Source of the DNA: Saccharopolyspora_D taberi | GTDB taxonomy: Bacteria > Actinomycetota > Actinomycetes > Mycobacteriales > Pseudonocardiaceae | Reading direction: 5' to 3' | Length of the DNA stretch: 64,000 bases | Assembly (NCBI RefSeq): GCF_039534165.1 | Contig: NZ_BAAAUX010000026.1 | Location: 1 to 64,000, forward strand | In this document: positions 1 to 8,843 of the stretch, one piece after another | How positions within the stretch are numbered: the first letter of the stretch is position 1 | Layout: every line of letters starts with the position of its first letter | Notes under the pieces: model-generated | Database searches by the model: none | The model's input: the letters and a program-made list of their open reading frames with translations, nothing else | Told to the model about the DNA's origin: nothing | Position numbers and translations under genes: made by a program

Positions 1-294
1 GGCCGGAGCCGGAGCAGCCGCCGGAGCCGGAGCGGAGGCGGCCTCGGCAGCGGCGCCGGAACCGTCGCCGAGGATCGCGATCGGGGTGCCGATCGGCACC
101 GTCTCGCCCTCGCCGACGAGCACCTTCTCCAGCACGCCGTCGTCGTAGGCCTCCAGCTCCATGACGGCCTTGTCGGTCTCGATCTCGGCCACCACGTCAC
201 CGCGGCTGACCTTGTCACCGACCTTCTTGTGCCAGTTGGCGATGACGCCCTCCTCCATGGTGTCGGAGAGCCTCGGCATCTGAATCTCAGTCAT
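1..294 (-). CDS. pdhC: Dihydrolipoamide acyltransferase (E2) of pyruvate dehydrogenase, N-terminal part
   Basis: The gene is cut by the left window edge, so only about 97 N-terminal residues are seen. They form a biotinyl/lipoyl domain. The lysine that would carry lipoate is K42 in the motif ETDKAVMELEAY, and an Ala/Pro-rich flexible linker follows at the window edge. E2 carries the acyl group between E1 and E3 and transfers it to CoA. The start ATG lies 59 nt after the E1 beta stop, so it is probably the last of the four pdh genes seen here. The substrate (pyruvate or a branched-chain 2-oxoacid) cannot be read from the lipoyl domain; pyruvate is inferred from the E1 alpha sequence. Confidence 0.93.
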   Translation of the reverse strand, partial: MTEIQMPRLSDTMEEGVIANWHKKVGDKVSRGDVVAEIETDKAVMELEAYDDGVLEKVLVGEGETVPIGTPIAILGDGSGAAAEAASAPAPAAAPAPA

Positions 295-353
295 CGTCTT
301 CCTCGGGGCCTCATGTCCAGAAGTCTTGTGGCCGGAAGCGGTCCGGCAGTCCG

Positions 354-1349
354 TCAGCGACGACGGCCGACCGCGTCCAGGGTCTGGTGGACGGCTGCGG
401 TCAGGGACTCGGCGGAGGGCAGCGCGGCCCTCTCCAGCGGCTTGGCGTAGGGCAGCGGCACCTCGGCGGCGGCGACCCGGCGCACCGGGGCGTCGAGGTA
501 GTCGAACGCGCCGTCGGAGATCGACGCCGCGATCTCGGCGCCGATGCCGTAGGTCAGCCAGTCGTCCTCGGCGACCACCGCGCAGCCGGTCTTGCGCACC
601 GACTCCACGATCGTCCCGCGGTCCAGCGGCCGGAGGCTGCGCAGGTCGACGACCTCGGCGTTGATGCCCTCGTCGGCCTGGAGCTTCTCGGCGACCTGCT
701 GGGCCACCATCGCCATCCGGGAGTAGCCGATGATGGTGATGTCGGTGCCCTGCTTGGTCACCTTCGCCTTGCCGATCTCGGCAGGCTCGACGACGTCGGG
801 CACCTCGCCCTTGGTGTTGTAGAGCGCCAGGTTCTCCAGGAACAGCACCGGGTCGTTGTCCCGGATGGAGGCCAGCAGCAGCGCCTTGGCGTCGGCGGGC
901 GTGCTGGGCGCCACGACCTTCAGACCGGGCACGAAGCTGTAGTACAGCTCGATGTTCTGCGAGTGGGTCGCGCCGAGCTGCTGCCCGCCGCCGCCCGGGG
1001 TGCGCATGACCATCGGCACCGGGGTCTGCCCGCCGAACATGCCGTAGATCTTGGCCGCGTGGTTGACGATCTGGTCCAGCGCGATCAGCGAGAAGTTGAT
1101 CGTCATCAGCTCCACGACCGGGCGCAGGCCCAGCATGGCCGCACCGATGGCGGCGCCGACGAAACCCTCCTCGGCGATCGGGGTGTCGCGCACCCGCTTC
1201 TCGCCGAACTCCTTGAGCAGCCCGGCGGTGATCTTGTAGGAACCTTCGAAGATCCCGATTTCCTCGCCGATGAGGAACACGTCCTCATCGCGGAGCATTT
1301 CGTCGCGAAGCGTGTCGTGCAGCGCTTGGCGGTAAGAGATGACAGCCAA
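354..1349 (-). CDS. pdhB: Pyruvate dehydrogenase E1 component, beta subunit
   Basis: A 331-residue protein of the usual length for E1 beta of alpha2-beta2 2-oxoacid dehydrogenases. It begins ISYRQALHDTLRDEM and contains the transketolase pyrimidine-binding core (FVGAAIGAAMLGLRPVVE) and the C-terminal transketolase domain (VVDLRSLRPLD). With E1 alpha it decarboxylates pyruvate and acetylates the E2 lipoate. I chose the TTG start at 1349 because an AGGAGAA ribosome site lies just before it; the GTG-type start further upstream at 1400 would add a 17-residue tail absent from the family. It is co-transcribed with E1 alpha after a 97-nt gap. Many actinobacteria use a single-chain AceE, so the heterodimeric form is notable. 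Confidence 0.93.
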   Translation of the reverse strand: MAVISYRQALHDTLRDEMLRDEDVFLIGEEIGIFEGSYKITAGLLKEFGEKRVRDTPIAEEGFVGAAIGAAMLGLRPVVELMTINFSLIALDQIVNHAAKIYGMFGGQTPVPMVMRTPGGGGQQLGATHSQNIELYYSFVPGLKVVAPSTPADAKALLLASIRDNDPVLFLENLALYNTKGEVPDVVEPAEIGKAKVTKQGTDITIIGYSRMAMVAQQVAEKLQADEGINAEVVDLRSLRPLDRGTIVESVRKTGCAVVAEDDWLTYGIGAEIAASISDGAFDYLDAPVRRVAAAEVPLPYAKPLERAALPSAESLTAAVHQTLDAVGRRR

Positions 1350-1446
1350 GGGAAGTTCTCCTGCTGAAAAGGGCACTGGTGGACTGCGAGCCGCGATCAC
1401 GCGACTCGCAGTCCAGTGGCGGGGTGTCGGAAAGTGCGCGGTGGCG

Positions 1447-2541
1447 TCAGAAGACCGGGTCGGCCGGGAGGCGTCGCGAGTCGTTGGCCACGGCGGTGGC
1501 GTAGGTGTAGTCGAACAGCGTCGAGACGTCCGGGTGCGGGCTGTCGTCGGCGAAGGCGACCGCGGCGTCGGCGTCGGCCTGGGCCTTCTGCTCGATCTCG
1601 GCCGCGCCGTCCTCGTCGAGGACGCCGTTCTCGATCAGCTGCGAGCGGAAGTTGTACACCGGGTCCGCGGCGCGGGCCTTGGCGTTGTCCTCCTCGCTGC
1701 GGTACTTGGCCGGGTCGACCACCGAGTGGCCCTTGAGCCGCTGGCTGGTGGCCTCCAGCAGCGCGGGCGCGCCGGTCTCGCGGGCCCGCTCGACCAGCCG
1801 GGTCGCCACGTCGCGGACCGCGATCACGTCGTTGCCGTCCACCCGCTCGCCGTGCATGTTGTAGGCGACCGCGCGCTTGTAGAGCTCGGACTCCGCCGAG
1901 GACTTCTCCACCGTGGTGCCCATGCCGAGGTAGTTGTTGATCACCACGAAGACCACCGGCAGGTTCCACAGCGCCGCGATGTTCAGCGACTCGTGGAAGG
2001 CGCCGATGTTGGTCGTGCCGTCGCCCATCTGGCACATCACGACCTCGTCGCCGCCGCGGTAGTCGATGGCCAGCGCGGCACCGGTGGCCAGCGGGATCTG
2101 GCCGCCGACGATGCCGTAGCCGCCCAGCAGCCGGGACTCCACGTCGAACATGTGCATCGAGCCGCCCCAACCCTTGGAGGTGCCGGTGGTGCGGCCGTAC
2201 AGCTCGGCCATCACGCGCCCGGGCTCGATGCCCTTGGCGATCGCGTAGCCGTGCTCGCGGTAGTTGGTGAACAGGTAGTCGGTCTTGCGCAGCGCCGACA
2301 TCAGACCGACGACGGTGGCCTCCTCGCCCAGGTTCAGGTGGCAGTAGCCACCGATCTTGGCCTGGGTGTAGCCCTGGGCCGCGCGCTCCTCGAAGCGGCG
2401 GATCAGCGTCATCTGGTGGAAGTAGTCGCGGAGCAGCTCCGGCGACTCCCCGGCGAACGGGCCGCCGCCGGAGGAGCGCACCCGGCGGGACTTCGCCGCG
2501 CCGCGCGAGGAGGGCTTGCTGCGGGTAGCCGTGTCAGCCAT
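1447..2541 (-). CDS. pdhA: Pyruvate dehydrogenase E1 component, alpha subunit
   Basis: A 364-residue thiamine-diphosphate enzyme. The ThDP motif is visible as GDGTTNIGAFHESLNIA followed by the NN of VVINNYLGMG, and the phosphorylation-loop region of the family is present (YRSEEDN). The motif YREHGYAIAKG and GGSMHMFD are typical of PDH rather than branched-chain E1 alpha. The first 30 residues are a basic, low-complexity extension. An AGGACC ribosome site precedes the ATG, and the gene begins 16 nt after lpd. It forms the decarboxylating E1 heterotetramer with the next gene. Confidence 0.93.
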   Translation of the reverse strand: MADTATRSKPSSRGAAKSRRVRSSGGGPFAGESPELLRDYFHQMTLIRRFEERAAQGYTQAKIGGYCHLNLGEEATVVGLMSALRKTDYLFTNYREHGYAIAKGIEPGRVMAELYGRTTGTSKGWGGSMHMFDVESRLLGGYGIVGGQIPLATGAALAIDYRGGDEVVMCQMGDGTTNIGAFHESLNIAALWNLPVVFVVINNYLGMGTTVEKSSAESELYKRAVAYNMHGERVDGNDVIAVRDVATRLVERARETGAPALLEATSQRLKGHSVVDPAKYRSEEDNAKARAADPVYNFRSQLIENGVLDEDGAAEIEQKAQADADAAVAFADDSPHPDVSTLFDYTYATAVANDSRRLPADPVF

Positions 2542-2557
2542 CTCGGAGGTCCTTTCG

Positions 2558-4018
2558 TCAGCGCTTCTTGGGCGGGGCTACGTGGATCGGCAGGCCCAGC
2601 GCGGACATCGCCGCCTCCATGCCGATCTCGCCGAGGGTGGGGTGGGCGTGGATGGTCTCGGCGAGCTCGTCGAGCGTCGCCTCCAGCGAGATCGCCAGGG
2701 CGCCCTCGGTGATCAGGTCGCTGGCGGACGGGCCGATGATGTGCACGCCCAGGACCTCGCCGTACTGCTTGCCCGCGACGATCTTGAGGAAGCCCTCGGA
2801 GTCGCCGGTGGTCTTGGTGCGGCCGATCGCGGCGAACGGGAACTTCGCGGTGACGACCTCGTGCCCGGCCTCGACCGCCTTGGCCTCGGTCAGGCCGACG
2901 CTGGCGATCTCGGGGTGGGTGAAGGTCGCGGCGGGGACCACGTTGTAGTCGATCCGGGCGTGGTTGCCCGCGATGGTCTCGGCGGCCGCGACGCCCTGGT
3001 GCGAGGCGACGTGGGCCAGCAGCACCCGGCCGGTCACGTCGCCGATGGCGTAGACGTGCTCGACGTTGGTGCGCAGCTGGTCGTCGACCGGCACGAAGCC
3101 GCGCCCGTCGGTGGCGACACCGGCCTTGTCCAGGTCCAGCGAGCCGGTGTTGGGCTTGCGGCCGACGCCGACCAGCACCACGTCGGCCTCGATCTCGGTG
3201 GCCTTGGCGCCCTCGACGGTGACCTTCAGGCCGCCGTCGCCCTGCTCGATCTTCGACACCGTCGAGCCGGTGAGCACGTTGATGCCGGCCTTGCTGAACG
3301 AGCGGCCCAGCGCCTTGCCGACCTCGACGTCCTCGGCGGGCGCGAGGGTCTGCTGCATCTCGATGATCGAGACCTCGCTGCCCAGGGTGTTGAACAGGCT
3401 CGCCCACTCCGCGCCGACCGCGCTGCCGCCGATGACGGCGATCCGCTTCGGCACCTCGGTCAGGCCGAAGGCGCCGTCGGAGGTGATGACGCCCGGCAGG
3501 TCCGCGCCGGGCAGCGGCAGCTGCACGGGGACCGAGCCGGTGGCGATGATGACGTCGCGCGCCGAGACCCGCTCGACCGGCTGGTCGCCGGTCGGGTCCG
3601 CGGCGTAGCGCGGGCCGCCCGCGCCGAGGGCGGACTCGCCGACGGCGTAGACGTCCAGCGTGGTCGGGCCGGTGAACCGGGCGTGGCCGTAGATCACCGT
3701 GACGCCGTTGGCCTTCAGCAGCTGCGCGACACCGTCGGTGAGGCCCTTGACGATGCCGTCCTTGCGCCGGCTGATCGCGTCGTAGTCGAGGGAGACGTTG
3801 TCGACCCGCACGCCGTAGTCGGCCGCGTGCAGCACCGTCTCGTACACCTCGGCCGAGCGCAGCATCGCCTTGGTCGGGATGCAGCCCCAGTTCAGGCAGA
3901 CGCCGCCGGTCCGCTCCTTCTCCACCACGCCGACCGACAGGCCGCGCTGCGCTGCCCGGATCGCGGCGACGTAACCACCAGGGCCGCCGCCGATGACGAG
4001 GACGTCGAATTCCTGCAC
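2558..4018 (-). CDS. lpdA: Dihydrolipoamide dehydrogenase (E3)
   Basis: A 486-residue FAD/NAD flavoprotein disulfide reductase that reoxidises the E2 dihydrolipoyl group with NAD. The FAD motif GGGPGGYVAAIRAAQ is near the N-terminus, the redox disulfide is GGVCLNWGCIPTK, the NAD-binding motif is IGGSAVGAEWAS, and the C-terminal dimerisation domain carries HAHPTLGE. I chose the GTG at 4018, preceded by AAAGGAG; a longer frame to 4084 has no ribosome site. It is the first gene of the pdh operon, with 16 nt to E1 alpha. A loop of about 30 residues after VYAVGESALGAGG is slightly longer than in most E3 proteins. Confidence 0.95.
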   Translation of the reverse strand: MQEFDVLVIGGGPGGYVAAIRAAQRGLSVGVVEKERTGGVCLNWGCIPTKAMLRSAEVYETVLHAADYGVRVDNVSLDYDAISRRKDGIVKGLTDGVAQLLKANGVTVIYGHARFTGPTTLDVYAVGESALGAGGPRYAADPTGDQPVERVSARDVIIATGSVPVQLPLPGADLPGVITSDGAFGLTEVPKRIAVIGGSAVGAEWASLFNTLGSEVSIIEMQQTLAPAEDVEVGKALGRSFSKAGINVLTGSTVSKIEQGDGGLKVTVEGAKATEIEADVVLVGVGRKPNTGSLDLDKAGVATDGRGFVPVDDQLRTNVEHVYAIGDVTGRVLLAHVASHQGVAAAETIAGNHARIDYNVVPAATFTHPEIASVGLTEAKAVEAGHEVVTAKFPFAAIGRTKTTGDSEGFLKIVAGKQYGEVLGVHIIGPSASDLITEGALAISLEATLDELAETIHAHPTLGEIGMEAAMSALGLPIHVAPPKKR

Positions 4019-4534
4019 TTCGCTGTGCTCCTTTGTACTGCACGCGCTGGTTGCGAGGGCCCGGATCAGCCGAGCGAATCTCACTCAGAGTGTCGTGAGC
4101 GCGACCACTTCCGCGCCATGCCCGGCCGCCCAGACTTCGCGACGAGCGAATGTGCACAGTGCACAGCCGGAGAACGTGATGGGCACCACAGAGTTACTTC
4201 CGAGCACGGAGTGTGCCCGAAACCACACGCATGCGGCCGTTCGGAGCAACGGCGGCTCGGCCGATTTTTTTCGGCCGGAACTTCTCGGAAAATTGCCAGC
4301 GCGAGCACTCGACAGCCGAGCCCGCCGCCCGTATTGGAGACGCCTTCGCGGCCGGTCCCGCGAGCACCCGCCGCCGCGACCGGGTTGTGCGGGGTGTGCA
4401 TCCCGCCGGCCCCGCTGGGCTGCAAACGCAGCGTGACCGGCACCGATACCTCGTCCGGGGTGCGCTGCTCCGAAAGGGCGCACCGTCGGCGCACGCGGCC
4501 AGGATCGGGCCGCGGCCGTGCCAGGATCCGAAGA
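4019..4534. other. Intergenic region upstream of the pdh operon
   Basis: About 516 nt without a convincing gene, lower in GC than its surroundings in places. It contains the palindrome at 4151-4165 and a small hairpin with 7-bp arms around six T residues (4258-4277), which could end the PucR transcript. Short frames on both strands here have no ribosome site or recognisable protein. Confidence 0.6.
4151..4165. promoter_or_regulatory. Perfect 15-bp palindrome upstream of lpdA
   Basis: TGTGCAC-A-GTGCACA, two exact 7-bp arms around one central base, about 130 nt before the lpdA start. It is a good operator candidate for control of the pdh operon. The binding protein is unknown; the PucR-type regulator encoded just upstream or the GntR regulator at 5929 are the nearest candidates. 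Confidence 0.5.
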
Positions 4535-5743
4535 TCAGCCGCGGAGACCGTCGCGCAGGCGCAGCGCGGACAGCGCCAGCGAAAGCGCGACGTAGGCGTC
4601 GCGGCCGTAGAGCGGCTGGCCGATGAGGGTGGTGATCCGGTGCAGGCGGTTGAGCACGGTGTTGCGGTGACAGTGCAGCCGGACCGCCGCGTTGGCCGTG
4701 GAGCAGTTCTCCTCAAGCCAGGCCGTCAGCGTCTCCAGCAGCATGTCCCGCTCCCGCACCGGCAGCTCCAGCACCGCGCCGAGCTGCGACTCCAGCAGCC
4801 GCTGCGCGAGGTCGGGCGACTGCACCAGCAGCGCCTCCGGGTAGCGCTGCTCCAGCGACACCAGCTCGGCCACGCCGTGCGAGCTGGTGCCCAGCGTGGT
4901 CAGCGCCAGCTGGTGCGCCACGCCGATCTCGGCCAGCCCGCGCACCGCGGGCGAGGCGGCGACCCGGCCGCGCGCGAGCGGGCGCAGCGCCTCCAGCACC
5001 TGCTCCTCGTCGCGCTGCTCCAGCGCCACCAGACCGACCAGGGTGTCGGCTCGGACCTGCCAGACCGAGCGGACGTTGAGCCCGCTGAGCGCGGCCTGCT
5101 GACCGCGCAGCGCGAAGCTGCCGTCGGTGCGCATCTCGGCGACCACGACCAGGTACCGGCCGCCGGTGGGCAGGTCGAGCTCCTTGGCCGTGCGCTGGGC
5201 GAACGCGGTGTCCCTGGCCCGGCCGCTGAGCAGGTCCTCCACCAGCGCGTGCCGCCGCTGGTCGTCCCGGCGCAGCTGCTCCATCTCGGTGTTGCGGTAG
5301 GAGGTCGACAGCGTCGAGGACAGCCCGTCGATCACCGTCCACATCGAGGTCGCCGCGCCCAGCACCACGTCCGGGTCGGCCCGGTCGGCGTGGGCCTGCT
5401 CGACCAGCGCCTCCCAGACGATCCGGCCGCCGAGCCGGAAGGTGCGCAGCATGACCTCCAGCGGCACCCCCTGCTCGGCGCGGCGGCGGCCGATGGCCGC
5501 GGCGACGTCGTCGTCATCGGGGCCCGCGACCGCGCCGCTGAGGATCTGCAGGACGCGTTCGAGGTAGCGGTGGCAGCCCTCCAGGAGGTCCTCGCGCGGT
5601 ACCGGGCTGTAGTCGGTCCACTCCGGGTTGTCGGTGAAGATGGCCGACATCAGCCGATCGGCGAGCATCGGGACGTCGTTGAGGCGGGCCTGGGCGAGGG
5701 AGTGGGTGATCTCCTCGGCGGCCTCGGCAGGATCGGCTACCAC
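4535..5743 (-). CDS. PucR-family transcriptional regulator
   Basis: A 402-residue regulator. The C-terminal 60 residues are the PucR helix-turn-helix (NAAVRLHCHRNTVLNRLHRI), the middle resembles the GGDEF-like PucR domain, and the N-terminal 150 residues resemble the RsbRD-type sensor domain. PucR proteins usually sense a metabolite and control nearby metabolic genes. It is the gene directly upstream of the pdh operon in the same direction, with about 500 nt between, so control of pdh is a reasonable inference. I chose GTG at 5743 (TATCGT lies 8 nt before it, suggesting a leaderless mRNA); GTG at 5764 is an alternative. Confidence 0.85.
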   Translation of the reverse strand: MVADPAEAAEEITHSLAQARLNDVPMLADRLMSAIFTDNPEWTDYSPVPREDLLEGCHRYLERVLQILSGAVAGPDDDDVAAAIGRRRAEQGVPLEVMLRTFRLGGRIVWEALVEQAHADRADPDVVLGAATSMWTVIDGLSSTLSTSYRNTEMEQLRRDDQRRHALVEDLLSGRARDTAFAQRTAKELDLPTGGRYLVVVAEMRTDGSFALRGQQAALSGLNVRSVWQVRADTLVGLVALEQRDEEQVLEALRPLARGRVAASPAVRGLAEIGVAHQLALTTLGTSSHGVAELVSLEQRYPEALLVQSPDLAQRLLESQLGAVLELPVRERDMLLETLTAWLEENCSTANAAVRLHCHRNTVLNRLHRITTLIGQPLYGRDAYVALSLALSALRLRDGLRG

Positions 5744-5928
5744 GCCCCTCGACGATACCCGCACGGCGCCGCCAAGGGGTGGCCGCGCTCCTCGCGTCCA
5801 CTGTGTACCGGAGGGTCGGCGGGACGTCGGCCGCCGGTGATATCAAGTCCGCGGTGACCAGCGCCGCCCACCGCGCGCGCTCACCGCTGCCTCCCCCGCC
5901 GATCCGCTCATCAACGATCGAGAGTGCG

Positions 5929-6594
5929 ATGCCCTCAGCAGCCCACCGCGCCCAGCTGCCGGACGAGATCGGCACCTGGATCCGCGAACGCATCCTCACC
6001 GGCGGCCTGGCCACCGGGGCGCACCTGCACCTCGAACGGCTGGCCGAAGAGCTCGGCGTCAGCGTGACGCCGGTCCGGGAGGCGCTGCTGGCGCTGCGCG
6101 GCGAGGGCTTCGTGGAGTTCCAGCCCCGCCGGGGCTTCACGGTCGCGGCGCTGAGCAGGCGCGACGTCGAGGACACCCACCGGCTGCAGGCGACCCTGGC
6201 AGGCGAGCTGGTCGCCCGCGCGGCCCGCCGGATCACCCCGGCGCAGCTGTCCCGGCTGGAGTCGCTGCACGCCCAGATGGTGCGGGCCCGCACGCACGGC
6301 GGCGGCGTGGACGACGCGGTGCTGCGCTTCCACCGCGAGGTCAACCAGATCGCCGAGTCGGCCAAGCTCGCCTGGTTCCTCGGGATCACCGCCCGGTACG
6401 CGCCGAGCCGGTTCGTCGCCGACGTCTCCGGGTGGCCGGAGATGGCCGTGGCCGACCACGGCGAGATCCTCGACGCCTTGCGCTCCCACGACTCGTACGC
6501 GGCCCGGATCGCGATGCACAAGCACGTCACGCACACCGGACGGTTACTGATCCATCACTTGGAGCAACGCGGAATGTGGCGCGACGACCGCTGA
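5929..6594 (+). CDS. GntR-family regulator, FCD (FadR-like) type
   Basis: A 221-residue protein with an N-terminal winged helix (LHLERLAEELGVSVTPVREA) and a C-terminal all-helical FCD ligand domain carrying the spaced residues FHREVN and HGEI and HVTHTGRLL, which usually bind a metal and a carboxylate ligand. It is divergent from the PucR gene. The ATG at 5929 was chosen because the conserved domain starts just after it; an upstream in-frame start at 5779 would add a 50-residue Ser/Pro-rich stretch. No ligand can be inferred. Confidence 0.85.
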   Translation: MPSAAHRAQLPDEIGTWIRERILTGGLATGAHLHLERLAEELGVSVTPVREALLALRGEGFVEFQPRRGFTVAALSRRDVEDTHRLQATLAGELVARAARRITPAQLSRLESLHAQMVRARTHGGGVDDAVLRFHREVNQIAESAKLAWFLGITARYAPSRFVADVSGWPEMAVADHGEILDALRSHDSYAARIAMHKHVTHTGRLLIHHLEQRGMWRDDR

Positions 6595-6751
6595 TCCCGT
6601 TGCCCGGCGGGGAGTTTCACATCACACCGGGAAACAATGCCACCCCCCGCTAACGTTTGCCCTCCTGGCGGCGACACTGCAGGTGAAGCCGCTGGTCCGG
6701 CTTCGCCCCGACTCCCCTCTCCCCGAGATCAAGAAATGTGAGGGCTCCGCC

Positions 6752-6895
6752 ATGCGCATCAACAGCCGCACACTCGTGTCGGTTGTCGGAACCGTCTCGA
6801 TGGTCCTCGCGACCATCGTGCTCGCCGCGTGGTCGCCTGCCCAACCCCAGCCCCCGGCTCCGGTGTCGTCGAGCACCATCCTGGTGGCCCACTAG
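6752..6895 (+). CDS. Small membrane or secreted peptide
   Basis: A 47-residue frame: a basic start (MRINSRT), one hydrophobic segment (residues 8-26) and a Pro/Ser-rich tail (PAQPQPPAPVSSS). It could be a signal-anchored or exported peptide. A GAGGG ribosome-like site lies before the ATG. Its last codon overlaps the end of the convergent ligase gene by 4 nt. No family is recognised. Confidence 0.5.
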   Translation: MRINSRTLVSVVGTVSMVLATIVLAAWSPAQPQPPAPVSSSTILVAH

Positions 6896-7908
6896 AACTC
6901 CTGCCCCCCGGATTCCCGGACCACCTCGGCCGCGGGTTTGTCGTTGCGCAGGCCCGAGAACCGCGGATGCCGGAGCTTGCCGTCGTCGGTCCACTCGGAG
7001 AAACCGACCTGGGCGACGAGCTCCGGCTCCACCCAGTGCACTGCCCGTTCCCGCACCTCGTCGGCGAACGGTGAGCCGTCCCTCGACAACCGGTCGAGCC
7101 TCGACCGCAGATCCCGCAGCGTGGCCTGGTCGTACCCGGTCCCGACCTTCCCGGCGTAGCGGAGCTTGCGCTGCTCGTAGTAACCGACCAGCAACGCGCC
7201 GAAACCGATGCGGCTCCCCGAAGGTTCGGTGAAACCGCCGATCACGAACTCCTGGTCGCGGACGCACTTGTACTTCAGCCAGTCCCGCGTCCGGCCGGCG
7301 CGGTAGCCGACGTCGGCGCGCTTGGCGATCAGCCCTTCCCACCCGCGCTCGCACGCGCGGCGGAAGAACTCCTCGGCGTCGCCCGCGCGATGTTGGCTGT
7401 ACCGCAGCGGATCCTCGAAGTCGAAGCATTCCGACAACAGCCTTTTCCGCGTCCGCAAGGGCAATCGGCGCAGATCCACTCCGCCGAAGGCCGGCATGTC
7501 GAAGACGTAGTAGTAGACCCGCACACCGGTCGCTCTCGCCTCGCGCGGATTCGTCAGGTGGATGCGGTGTTGCAGGCGCTCGAAACTGGTGCGGTCGCCT
7601 TCGAAAGCGACCACTTCGCCGTCGATGACGAACCGGTCGGCCGCCTGCCCGGCCAGTGCCTCGGCGATCTCCGGGTAGGCGTTGCCGACCGAGGAGTGTC
7701 TGCGCGACCAGAGCACCGGGTCGCCGCCGTCGCGGCCCGCGATCACCCGGACCCCGTCCAGCTTGCGCTCGAACACCCAGTCCGGGCCGGGCAACGGGCC
7801 TTCGGCGAGGGTCGCGAGCTGCGGCTGGGCCCAGTCGCCGCCGGTCCACTCGCGCACCAGCGCGCGCTCGGAGTCGGTGAGCAGCTCGCCCTGTCCGGAT
7901 TCACACAT
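6892..7908 (-). CDS. ligC: ATP-dependent DNA ligase, LigC/LigD-ligase type
   Basis: A 338-residue ligase with the adenylation motif ERKLDGVR (K49 would form the AMP adduct), motif III-like VIDGEVVAF, motif IV GWEGLIAKR and motif V WLKYK, followed by the OB-fold C-terminal domain (GALLVGYYEQRKLRYAGKVGTGYD). It seals nicks with ATP. The size and layout match the stand-alone ligases of the bacterial end-joining or base-excision pathway in actinobacteria. No Ku or polymerase gene lies next to it here. Confidence 0.9.
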   Translation of the reverse strand: MCESGQGELLTDSERALVREWTGGDWAQPQLATLAEGPLPGPDWVFERKLDGVRVIAGRDGGDPVLWSRRHSSVGNAYPEIAEALAGQAADRFVIDGEVVAFEGDRTSFERLQHRIHLTNPREARATGVRVYYYVFDMPAFGGVDLRRLPLRTRKRLLSECFDFEDPLRYSQHRAGDAEEFFRRACERGWEGLIAKRADVGYRAGRTRDWLKYKCVRDQEFVIGGFTEPSGSRIGFGALLVGYYEQRKLRYAGKVGTGYDQATLRDLRSRLDRLSRDGSPFADEVRERAVHWVEPELVAQVGFSEWTDDGKLRHPRFSGLRNDKPAAEVVRESGGQEF

Positions 7909-8006
7909 GGTCGTTCCCGGGACCGGAGAAGTTCCCAGTTGTCTACCCCGTCACGCGGCGGGCCCAAACCGGCCTGAGAACCGCCTGAGAGTTGCCCCCC
8001 GGACGA

Positions 8007-8024
8007 TTTCACCATCGTGTGAAC
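8007..8024. promoter_or_regulatory. Palindromic motif before the DsbA-like gene
   Basis: TTCAC-N6-GTGAA lies about 75 nt before the DsbA-like start. Its 15 bases CACCATCGTGTGAAC recur exactly at 60805-60819 before the ATPase-LuxR gene, where the symmetry is stronger. It is a candidate operator only. Confidence 0.35.
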
Positions 8025-8096
8025 CGTGCAAACTGGAAACGGTACGTAGCCGAAAGCGGGTCCGCCCGCCCCGACGCCCGAAGGTGCAGCCGCCCG

Positions 8097-8843
8097 ATGC
8101 CGAAGACGACGAATCCGGTCACCCAGAAAAGCGGCCTGTCGGTCAACATCATCCTCACCCTGATCGTGGTGCTCATAGCGGTGGTCGTGATCGGCGGGGT
8201 GCTGTGGATCAACCGCGGCGGTGGCGGCACCCAGCAGCAGCCCGGCGCGGCGGTCCCGGCCGAGGTGCTGCGCAAGCCGGACAGCAGCGTGCTTACCGAG
8301 GGCGGCGAGGGCAAGGTCGTGGTCTCGGAGTTCCTGGACTACCAGTGCCCGGCCTGCTGGCAGTACTACAACGGGATCACCAAGCAGGTGGAGAAGGACT
8401 ACGCGGGCAGGATCACCTTCGTCGCCCGCAACTTCCCGCTCGACATGCACCCGCTGGCCCGCCCGGCCGCGCAGGCCGCCGAGGCCGCCGGGATGCAGGG
8501 CAAGTTCAACGAGATGTACCACGCGCTCTACGACAACTACCAGGGCTGGGCCGCGTCGCCGAACGGCGAGGTCAGCTCCGACCAGCAGAAGGCCGCGGCG
8601 GCGTTCGACGAGTTCGCGCGGCAGATCGGCCTGGACCTCGACCGGTTCCACCAGGACATGAAGTCCCCGCAGGTCAACGCCAAGATCGACCGGGACGTCA
8701 AGGACGGCGAGGCCGCGGGCGTCAGCGGCACCCCGACGCTGTTCATCAACGGCCAGCAGTTCTCACCCTCGGGCAACGCGAAGACCTACCAGGAGGTCGC
8801 CGACCAGTTCCGGGCCCAGATCGACAGGGAACTCGCGAAGTGA
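8097..8843 (+). CDS. DsbA-like membrane-anchored thiol oxidoreductase
   Basis: A 248-residue protein with a short cytoplasmic start, one transmembrane anchor (residues 15-37) and an extracytoplasmic thioredoxin/DsbA domain. The redox centre is YQCPACWQY (C84, C87) and the cis-proline loop is GVSGTPTLF. It introduces or shuffles disulfides in exported proteins. It overlaps the VKOR gene by 4 nt (GTGA), and in actinobacteria such DsbA-like proteins are reoxidised by VKOR. The start at 8097 was chosen because it directly precedes the anchor. Confidence 0.92.
   Translation: MPKTTNPVTQKSGLSVNIILTLIVVLIAVVVIGGVLWINRGGGGTQQQPGAAVPAEVLRKPDSSVLTEGGEGKVVVSEFLDYQCPACWQYYNGITKQVEKDYAGRITFVARNFPLDMHPLARPAAQAAEAAGMQGKFNEMYHALYDNYQGWAASPNGEVSSDQQKAAAAFDEFARQIGLDLDRFHQDMKSPQVNAKIDRDVKDGEAAGVSGTPTLFINGQQFSPSGNAKTYQEVADQFRAQIDRELAK

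Noticed and set aside
387..1367. Plus-strand frame opposite E1 beta
   Set aside because: Antisense shadow of a conserved enzyme with low-complexity composition.
2516..5857. A long plus-strand frame opposite lpdA and PucR
   Set aside because: It is a Gly/Arg/His/Ala-rich mirror of two well-supported minus-strand genes, a usual effect of high GC, with no ribosome site or domain.
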